NCBI GenBank assembly: GCA_029237695.1 | Contig: CM055266.1 | Span: 116,577,370 to 116,641,369 of the forward strand | Length of the DNA: 64,000 bases | From: Conchocele bisecta | Lineage: Eukaryota > Mollusca > Bivalvia > Lucinida > Thyasiridae | Direction of reading: 5' to 3' | Shown: one piece after another, positions 56,482 through 64,000 of the stretch | Layout: each line of letters opens with the position of its first letter | How positions within the stretch are numbered: the stretch's first letter is position 1 | Position numbers and translations under genes: made by a program | The notes under the pieces: model-generated | Database searches by the model: none | The model's input: the letters and a program-made list of their open reading frames with translations, nothing else | Told to the model about the DNA's origin: nothing

Positions 56482-57197
56482 TTTAAAGGTACATGCCCAC
56501 GCAATAGGTTACACTGTACTACTACTTTTCATTTTCTGTCATGCCTAATATGAGCCATTTGTCTACCCACTAATGAGTTATTTTTAATTACAGCGCGTGT
56601 TAATTGGTGTTAAATTGTATTTTATATGCCGCGACCAGAAAGGGTATTTTCCAACCTCGTGCTATTTTTACCAATACGCGTCACTGACACGGTCAATCAT
56701 ATCACATCTTTGACATGCGCAGTGAAGTATCGGAAGTTGAGAAGAAAAATCTCTGTTCGAGCCCAAATCTAAATCTCCACATAACTCTTTCCATTTGGTG
56801 ATCTGGTCGCCAATATTAACCACTCTCTCTCTGTACTGTCTGTCCTTCAGACATTTCGCCTTTTTTTTTTGGCCAACGCCGTTTCATACAATTTCCGTCC
56901 TGGACGTTTCGACATGTTGATATTTTTGTTTACATATTGGGAAGCCTACTGGCGCGCGTAGTATACTGCGCATGCGCACCGCAAGCCGTGATGTGAAAGT
57001 CGTCGTCCCCGCACATTATCAAAATAGACTGTTACCGCCGCCCGTCGCTAACAGTAAATTGATAATTAATAAATGATTATATTTGTAAAGCGGGCACTCG
57101 TAATTTTTAGAACTGGTGGAATAGTGACATAATTATACACTTATTTAATTCCTATAAAGAACATTTTGTGACTACTGCGTGGGCATGTACCTTTAAA
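56482..57197. mobile_element. Family T element carrying non-T sequence
   Basis: TTTAAAGGTACATGCCCACG and its inverse form the ends. The right 140 bp match other T copies (GCGGGCACTCGTAATTTTTA, GGTGGAATAGTGACATAATT), but about 56640-57050 is absent from them and holds the broken ORF and an NRF-1-like palindrome. Confidence 0.6.
56668..56915 (-). pseudogene. Small basic-protein ORF broken at an A10 run, inside a family T element
   Basis: An ATG at 56915 opens MSKRPGRKLYETALA and reaches a stop at 56849-56847, just after a run of ten A (56870-56861, minus strand). The +1 frame from 56862 is open for 64 codons to TAA at 56670-56668. It reads like real protein, including YRERVVNIGDQITKWKELC and a Cys-rich end (HCACQRC). 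The pattern IG...W..L...L.L is one I associate with a short domain in many uncharacterised invertebrate proteins. A one-base length change in the A-run would account for the break, as a true deletion or an assembly error. A TGCGCATGCGCA motif (NRF-1 type) lies at about 56966-56977, upstream of the ATG. Function is unknown. Confidence 0.45.
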
Positions 57198-58610
57198 ATT
57201 GATTGGCATTCATAGGAACACACTGTGGGGGCGAGACTAAACTAGAAGCACTTATTTGTTGGCAGTGGAATTGTCATTTGTTGCCATTTCACAAAACTGG
57301 GTTGCAAGCAGAAACACTAACATTAGTGATGCACAGTGTGTGACAAGCAATGACAAAATGTGAATTATTGCATTTGTGATTGGTCCAGCCTGAGAGAGTA
57401 TGCATTCCGAACAGAGTCCGTAATGCTTGCCATTTTCATCCCAATTCTAATTCATATTCCTCCAGTCTTTCTGAGAAATGGGATGTTGCCTAAGAAAAGA
57501 TCCCTTACAACATTTGCGACCAGCGTAGTCCCAGACCAGCCTGTGTTTTCAATCACGGAAGTAGCTGAACTAGTAGACCACAATCATACATCATGTGACT
57601 GTGCAAGATTATCTACAATTGTTACAAACATCAAAAGGTGCCTTTACTAAGCTGGCAGTTCCATGCATGCCCTTGGTAAAGAAGAGATACACCAGCCAAC
57701 AACCGTAATAACCCTATATATTCAGGCAAAATATATTCTGGGAAACACATATATAATATATGCCTTCTCACAGCAAAGCACCAAAATATTTACAAATCCA
57801 TCACATTGGTTTATGATGATAACAATCTATTTGGATACAATTTAAGGGTTTCCCCAAAACAAATGATGTCCAAATACATATGGTTATTACGGTAGCCCCA
57901 GTATGTAACGGAAGGTCAGAATATGTCACGAGCCACAAACATCAGCGGTTGCTGATTCAATGTTTGCTGATGAGAATTGATCTACGGAGAATACAGATAA
58001 GGCAATTTGGACATATCGTTTGTACAGGCTTCTTCGGTGTGGTTAGCAGTTAGGCCAAATACAATTAATTTACTGCGTATCATCCCCACTCGCCTCTAGA
58101 AAATAATGCCAAATGTATCTGTTATTCAAATATAAATCATTAATTATTATTTTCTAACACTACTTACAATACTTCTTGATGAAAAATAAGAAAAACAAAT
58201 CCCACCCGCCCCAGTAAATTAACTTTATATGGCCTTACAGGTGTGCAAATAGAGAATGTGTATGAGATACCTATTAAAGTTGTATCTTAAATGCAGCAGA
58301 ATGCAGGAAATGGCATCTAGAAGTAAAAAAAATTCTGGGGGTGGGGGGGGGGGGCATGCCCCCAGACCCCCCTACCACTCCTTGGCTTCGCTCGGGTCGA
58401 CATTCACCTCCCCAATATGTATTTGCTTCCGGCGCCCCTGGATATCCCAATTTGGACAGCGTTTGTACAGGCTCTGTCGGTATGGTTAGCAATTACTGAT
58501 GTTCCAATAGAACAAATAGATTTCAAGCAAGGAAGCACATAGGAATTCTGAGGCTTGCCAATTCCTACCGTTTTTGAGCAGAGCCATGATAATACAGATA
58601 ACAGCCAATG
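57198..58610. repeat. Unique DNA and diverged repeats
   Basis: 57480-57560 is a family D remnant (ACATTTGCGACCAGCGTAGT). 57830-57895 is the TTTGGATACAATTTAAGGG repeat. From 57990 on, TCGTTTGTACAGGCTTCTTC-type modules recur at 58455, 58935 and 59147. 58337-58352 is a G run. No gene is seen. Confidence 0.45.
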
Positions 58611-58611
58611 A

Positions 58612-59227
58612 CACCGCAAATTTAGGATCGTCTAGAAATTTCAATTGATGGATTGACATTTATTGAGCATAAGCTGCATATGCGGCAATAAATGTAAATC
58701 CAATAATTGTTTACAAGAAAATAGTTTTGCTGTGCAATTTACAGATAATAATAATTTTGCACTTACAAACATTTTAGTCGTACAAAGTTTAGTGAAACGA
58801 CCCCCAGTGTTGATGTTGATTTCGAGGCTAGGAAAAGCGTAGGAATTCCTACTGTTTCTGAGCCGAGCCTTGATATCAAATGACACTGGTATGGTACTAA
58901 CTGGAGAATATGAATATCACAATTTGAACAGACCGTTTGTACAGGCCTCTTCAGCATGGTCAGCTGTTACTGAATACCAGGCTAGTGTCTGTAGATATCA
59001 AGTTTATCAGGAAAGGTTAATGAAATGTGCAGGAATTCCGAGGCTCGGCGAGCAATTCCTACTGTCTCCGAGCCGAGTGTTGATATTAAATGACACTAGC
59101 ATGGCACTAACTGGGGAATACCAATAATGCTAATTGGATGTATCGTTTGCCCTCAGCGTCGTTATTTAATTAGTGGTTACTGATGTTCAAAATGTAGCTT
59201 GGTTTAAAGATGTAAATGCACGCCACA
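58612..59227. repeat. Family E foldback (58612-58803) inside diverged tandem modules
   Basis: E is truncated left and ends AAAGTTTAGTGAAACGACCC. The modules around it share AGGAATTCC, CCTACTGTYTCYGAGCCGAG and AAATGACACTNGYATGGYAC at about 58544, 58840 and 59030. Confidence 0.6.
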
Positions 59228-59419
59228 ATATTTGTAGCTGTGACTGGAGAAATGAGACTTATGGGTTTAGCTACCAGTGTAGATCCAGATCAGCCTGTGC
59301 ATCCGCACAGTCACCCGTCATGCTACATCGTTATCAGGTGTATCAGAGTATAGTATTTGATCAGGAGCTGCACAGGTCACAAATCCCATAAGCCCCATTT
59401 CTCCAGTCACAGCCATATA
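59228..59419. mobile_element. Family D foldback, middle deleted
   Basis: TTGTAGCTGTGACTGGAGAA and CATTTCTCCAGTCACAGCCA. The CTGATCAGGATCTGC part after CCGCACAGT is missing. Confidence 0.75.
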
Positions 59420-60130
59420 GGTCATACCATAGAACATTTTCCACTAACATAGATCCCGATCATTGTGCACATTCCCAGTCACATTGTGACCAAATTGTAT
59501 CCTAAGAATGATTTGATTGTTTGGTGTTTTATGCCTGTTTAACAGCAAGGTCATATGCAGATGGGATTCAATCATTTAATTAATCATTACCAAGATTAAT
59601 AAGTAACAGTGAATCTTAATGGAATTCCTACCTTTGACCAAGTGATCTGGTATGGTAAGAGTAACTGGCACCAGATCAGGATATTTCGAGTTCAGTGGTG
59701 TAGGAATATTGTAAATTCAGTGAACATACATTGCTCAGACATGGGTACATAGCTTTCATTAACAGGAATTGGACTTACCGTAAATTCCTCACTGAAAATG
59801 ACAAAAAAAATCCTGAAAGTGGTAGAATTTCTTCTTTGCCTATAGATATAAAAAAATCCTTATAAAAATCTAACATAACTCTTGAAAATCAATGTTAATG
59901 AAAGCAATGGGTACATTCAGATCTGTATTGGACTATGCTGTTCAACGGACGTAAAATCCCTCATCAATCAATCAATCAATCAATCAATTTTGGCTGGTTG
60001 GTTTGGCCAGTGTGTATGGTGTACTGAATAGGAAGACAGTCTTGCTGCACTCTGACGTGGTGCCAATAATTGTCACATTGGATTTATCTCATGCTTGCAG
60101 CACACATACAGATTAGCTAGAAAACGCGAT
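59420..60130. other. No gene seen; (CAAT)n microsatellite at 59960-59988
   Basis: About seven copies of CAAT. The rest is unique AT-rich DNA. Confidence 0.5.
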
Positions 60131-60333
60131 GTATGATTGTGACACTGAGAAATGGGGCTTGTAGGCTTTGCGACCAGTGCATCAGCACAGGCTGATCAGG
60201 ATCTGCACTGTTCGCTATTCAATGAATGGAAGTACCCGTCATGTTTCTAATAAGCAATATATCGTTATCAGGCTACAGGATTGTGCAAATTTATGAGGAG
60301 CTACACTGGGTACAAATACCATAAGCACCATAT
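60131..60333. mobile_element. Family D foldback, diverged
   Basis: TTGTGACACTGAGAAATGGG, TCAGGATCTGCACTGTTCGC, and TACCATAAGCACC, with the right tip replaced by an R fragment (GAAGTTTCAAGCCAATCGG). Confidence 0.65.
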
Positions 60334-60409
60334 GAAGTTTCAAGCCAATCGGTCATACGGTAAACAAGTTATAGCAGAATGGAAAACATGATTGACAGAC
60401 AGATAGGTG

Positions 60410-60606
60410 GATAGTGAAAGTGAATGGGTTTAATATCCCAGCAACAGCTAATGTCATTTAAGGGACGGGAACTCGGTTTCAAGTCTCATCCGAAAAACAA
60501 GTGGGATGGAAATACTATGGAAGTATTGTTAATGCCTATTAAAGGTGAGGTTTGAACGCACAACAACTGGTATTGAAGTCCAGTGCCCTAACCTCTCGGC
60601 TACAGC
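60410..60606 (-). mobile_element. tRNA-derived SINE, complete head
   Basis: On the minus strand TGTAGCCGAGAGGTTAGGGC has an A-box form (TAGCCGAGAGG). TGGACTTCAATACCAGTTG follows like an anticodon arm, and GCGTTCAAACCTC is a B box. Lengths and spacing suit a Ser/Leu-type tRNA origin. The tail reads GCTGTTGCTGGGATATTAAA. Beyond it, 60607-60660 has (GGACGGAC) and CTACGCGATGGGATACAATG. Confidence 0.75.
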
Positions 60607-60750
60607 ACATTCATAGATAGACGGACGGACGCCTTTAGCATCCTACGCGATGGGATACAATGGTGAATCTTCAGAACATACTGGGTTAATAGACTACAGA
60701 ATTGTAAAGTGTGAATCATGCTGGAGGTCCATTTCCATCACAGCCTGTCT

Positions 60751-60988
60751 TATGTGGCTGTGACTGGAGAAATGGGGTTTATAGGGTTTGCGACCAGCGT
60801 AGATCCAGATCAGCCTGTGCATCCGCAGTCTGATCAGGATCTGCACTGTTCGCAATTCAATGAATGAAACACCAGTCATGTTTCTAATAAGCAATATAGA
60901 TTGTTATCAGGCTACAATATTGTGCTATTTGATGAGGAGCTACACTGGTCACAAATCCCATAAGCCCCCTTTCTCCAGTCACATATAT
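60751..60988. mobile_element. Family D foldback, best full copy
   Basis: ATGTGGCTGTGACTGGAGAA and TTTCTCCAGTCACATATA. In order inside: GATCCAGATCAGCCTGTGCA, CAGTCTGATCAGGATCTGCA, CAGTCATGTTTCTAATAAGC, ATGAGGAGCTACACTGGTCA. Confidence 0.85.
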
Positions 60989-61139
60989 GGAGCGCCGTCT
61001 GAGAAAATGGACATCTGGACAAATGTGGCTGGTGTGGATCGCATCACCATGCACAGACGTAGTTATATTAGAATAATTATAATCGTTTTAGAGAAAACGG
61101 AAATTATTTTTCAGTGACTGAATGGTAAACATCATAGGC

Positions 61140-61690
61140 CCCTTATCAGAGTGAGCGAATGTGCAGGGTGATCTCGGACTATGCTGGTCGTATACGTTGC
61201 AAGGCTCCTTTTCTCATCTGTAACACTGTGACTGCAATTTGATTTGGGACTATGTTGGTTGTATATGTTGTAAGGCCCTTTTTCTTGGCTGTCAGACTGC
61301 CTGGATGCACAGGCTGACCTGGGACTATGCTGGTCGTGTATGTTGTAAATCCCTTTTTCTCAGATGACAGCCTGCGAATCAGGGGGCCGTTTCACGAAAC
61401 TTCTTACGACTAAAATGTTCGTAAGTGCAAATTTAGGGTCGTCTGGAAATATCAATTGATGGATTTACATTTATTGAGCATAGGCTGCGTATGCAGCCTA
61501 TGCTCAATAAATGTAAAGCCAATCATTGTTTACAAGAAAACATTGTTAATGTGAAATTTACAGACTATCATAATTTTGCACTTACGAACATTTTAGTCGT
61601 ACGAAGTTTAGTGAAACGGCATTACATTGTGAGGCCCCTTTTCTCAGCCGGGGGTCATATACATGCTAGACATTGTGCAGGCTCCATCCC
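61140..61690. repeat. Three ~75-bp tandem modules interrupted by a family E foldback
   Basis: GGGACTATGCTGGTCGTATA-type modules recur at about 61180, 61255 and 61320. E (61386-61617) has ends GGCCGTTTCACGAAACTTCT and GAAGTTTAGTGAAACGGC with the core palindrome at 61492. The module sequence resumes after it (GAGGCCCCTTTTCTCAGCC). Confidence 0.65.
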
Positions 61691-62189
61691 ATTTCTTTGG
61701 TTCCGAATTGTCAATCACAAGGACAGGGCCGATTCCTCTCACTCCTAGCACACTATTATTGTTATCTTAATAATAATCGGCCATCATAATATGACAGGAT
61801 GATTTTGTACAGGCAATACAGGGGGCTAGATTCTGCTCTAAGGAGACCGCTGTATAATGAGCAGAGTAGGATCTGTATTTAACCCTTTCACCCCTAAGTT
61901 ACAGGAATGGATTTAAATGGATCCAATCGTCACAAAATGATTTTCAGACTACCGTAGTCCATTTATGAAAAGCGGGTGCTTTAATTGAAAATTACTTGCA
62001 AACAGTGTAGATCCTCATGAGACGGCTCGTCACGAGCTGTCTCATCTGGATATACACTGTTTGCCAATACCACTACACAGGCCCTTGGTGTTGAAAGAAG
62101 CTCGACATGAGCAGATTCAGAGAATATAAACATTTCTAAACACTTATTTCTCTATTTTATTTTTTGTCAATAAAACTATTTACCATAAT
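61691..62189. mobile_element. Unique DNA, then a family B TTAA foldback (61879-62101)
   Basis: B starts TTAACCCTTTCACCCC, holds GAGACGGCTCGTCACGAGC at about 62020, and ends CTTGGTGTTGAAAG with the final TTAA lost. Confidence 0.65.
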
Positions 62190-62970
62190 GATTCTAATAA
62201 GACGCAAATAGAATCACCACTGGCGCTGAAGTTCCGGGTGGGCATTTAATAGAGGCAGGTGTTGTTCAGCAAAGGGAAAAAATTATAAAATATACAATTT
62301 ACTATTGTATTTCTATTCTCTGAACAAAAGATAACAACATAATGAAGGGCCATTACTCTCAACGTCTACCAGACTTGATTGTACTGTCTGTCAGATTATG
62401 GACATTTCGGCGCATTTTTGGTCTTTATGGTACAGTCGGTAAAATGGTTAAAATACTGTTACCCTTAGATCGCTACACACAACAATTGCCATCTGCTGTT
62501 CCTTTTATATTTTGCCTTATTTCTCAATAAAAACATGTTTTGACAGCATTTCAGAATTGGAAATGATTCTGAAGTGCTGTCAAAGCATGTTGTAAATTAT
62601 TCTAATGTGCTGTCAAAGCAAGTTTTTTGATGATAAAAATGGAAAATAGAAAATAAACAGCAGACGAAAAGAAATTAAGATAGCGGTGTAAGGGTTAATA
62701 TATAGTCATGTCGGCATCATCGGACCCTAGACGGTTCAGCACGTCGACGTTACGGCCCAAATGAGTGTGATTATTTTGGACCACAGCCACGTCCAGAACA
62801 AGCCATGCTTATTTTTGCGCAACTCCTAGGAAATTTCGGCCAACAATCCAACATGATGTCAATTTGACCCATATTATACAAGATGGGTTTGAGATGCATT
62901 GAAACTGTCGTCTCCGTAACAGTGTAAATTCTGATCACCCAGCAGCCGTGCAAATAGCCCCATATGACGT
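62190..62970. mobile_element. Family V element (inverse) interrupted by a family A MITE
   Basis: 62190-62458 (GAATCACCACTGGCGCTGAA, GACTTGATTGTACTGTCTGT) and about 62880-62970 (GGTTTGAGATGCATTGAAAC, TGTAAATTCTGATCACCCAG) match 33964-34707 in inverse. A family A copy fills 62459-62698, from TTACCCTTAGATCGC to GCGGTGTAAGGGTTAA. Confidence 0.7.
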
Positions 62971-63038
62971 TGCGCGATGTTGATTGGTTAAAGTTTGTTC
63001 GACGCCTTAAATATGAAACAATCACATTATAACCAAGA

Positions 63039-63282
63039 TTAACTCTTTGCATGCTAGTGGTGAAAATATCCGCCAAACGAATTAGGAGTATATGTTATAT
63101 TTCTCTCTGTAAATATGTCTTGAAATTTCATTAGAATTGTGTCCGGAGGACACAATTCTAATGAAATTCCAAGACATATTCCTGACATTTTTAAGGAGAA
63201 ATAAAAGAGAATATAATTAATTGTCATCTGCTATGTTTGAACTATTTATAGCCCACACATTTCCCAGTATGCAAAGAGTTAA
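63039..63282. mobile_element. Family C TTAA foldback MITE, both TTAA intact
   Basis: TTAACTCTTTGCATGCTAG and AGTATGCAAAGAGTTAA. A perfect hairpin GAATTGTGTCCGGAGG is centred at about 63144. Confidence 0.85.
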
Positions 63283-63768
63283 TGCATCTTACATTACACA
63301 ATGCAGGACAGAGTGTCTGGCTCAAGGACATGTGGAGTAAAGACGTTGTTCCATTACATTCGGAATACACTTTGACGGCTTTGAAATTTTTTATATTTTT
63401 TATTTTTATTTTTGTTATTTCTGAATGAAAGTATATGTTGTGACCACTCATTTGAACCGCATCGACGAGATGGTTCAAATGGTGGTTACAACATTATACT
63501 TCTGAGCTTCTGAGCCAGTCCCTTAAAATATTTGTGATTTTCCGCACCATGAAATCAGTTTATGGACATACAGTTTTGCAGTAATGATCTGCAGCCACTG
63601 CGACAAAGCAGAAATTATTTTATATCCCAGCAGGACGGAAGTGCAGCCAGTGGATAAAAACACAGCTAAACACAGCAACTGCATTATGGCGCAACTGAAG
63701 GCTCGCTGATCTCAATAATTCAGAGGAAACATACAAATGACAAGCACCATTGTTGAAAACAACTTTAT
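63283..63768. other. No gene seen; family Q hairpin (63421-63495)
   Basis: AGTATATGTTGTGACCACTC and its imperfect inverse. The remainder is unique AT-rich DNA. Confidence 0.5.
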
Positions 63769-64000
63769 TTAAAGGTACAAGCCCACTCAGTAAGCACAAA
63801 ATGTTCTTTATAGGAATTAATTACATAAGTGTATAATTCTATCACTATTCCACCAGTACTAAAAATTACGAGTGCTCGCTATACAGATATAATCATTTAG
63901 AAATATTTATTTTACTGATAGTGACTCGCGGTGGTATCAGGCTATTTTCATATGCAAATAGGCATGATAATATTTTTATTATTTATACTAATTAAATGCG
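63769..64000. mobile_element. Family T element, runs off the window
   Basis: TTTAAAGGTACAAGCCCACT, TAGGAATTAATTACATAAGT, AATTACGAGTGCTCGCTATA and CTCGCGGTGGTATCAGGCTA match 46225-46420 in inverse. The other end is not in the window. Confidence 0.75.

Overview
The window is eukaryotic, most likely a bivalve mollusc. The basis is AT-rich DNA with few exons, introns that begin GT and end AG, and dispersed repeats of a kind familiar from bivalve genomes: 'GACCTTGACCTT' modules, 'GGGAGATAACT' modules, 'AACAAGAGGGCCATGATGG' elements and (GGAC)n tails. The species cannot be fixed from sequence alone. There is no bacterial-style gene organisation, and no rRNA or genuine tRNA gene was seen.

Two host genes can be supported. 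Positions 1-1031 (+) are the 3' end of a gene for a leucine-rich-repeat, single-pass membrane protein. A kinesin-3 motor gene of the KIF13 type runs on the minus strand from 42225 down to at least 21897. Four consecutive exons (42225-42133, 26691-26511, 22903-22816, 22031-21897) join in frame through canonical splice sites. They encode the P-loop, alpha-3 and switch I part of the motor domain. The introns are 15.4, 3.6 and 0.8 kb and packed with repeats. The start of the motor domain and everything from switch II onward were not found in the window. A third, broken mini-gene (56915-56668, minus) lies inside a terminal-inverted-repeat element.

Almost everything else is short non-autonomous mobile elements, many of them near-perfect foldbacks. 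I use these labels. A, B and C are TTAA-bounded foldbacks with TTAA-CCCTTA, TTAA-CCCTTT and TTAA-CTCTTT ends, resembling piggyBac MITEs. D is a foldback with GTGGCTGTGACTGGAG ends. E is a foldback with GGCCGTTTCACTAAACTT ends. F has TAGCC(T/G)ATTTCACC ends. G has pogo-like TA-CAGTGAAACCTCTCTAAACC ends. P has GCTCCAGATAAG ends. Q is a TATATGTTGT(G/T)ACCACTC hairpin. T has TTTAAAGGTACATGCCCAC ends. V has TA-CCGTAAAGATTCTA ends. S and several others are SINE-like. Long composite repeats (H, J, I, R) open with a short hairpin and end in (GGACG)n.

By region: 1-1.0 kb LRR gene; 1.1-6.4 kb nested MITEs; 6.6-9.3 kb tandem arrays; 9.4-13.8 kb a G/C-homopolymer array and foldbacks; 14-21.6 kb MITEs and the first H composite; 21.9-42.2 kb the kinesin gene with repeat-filled introns; 42.3-48.2 kb MITEs; 48.3-49.9 kb a 36-bp minisatellite; 50-54.4 kb inverted repeats and the second H composite; 54.5-64 kb SINEs and MITEs, with the captured mini-gene at 56.7 kb. 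Repeat boundaries are by-eye estimates, usually within about 10 bp.
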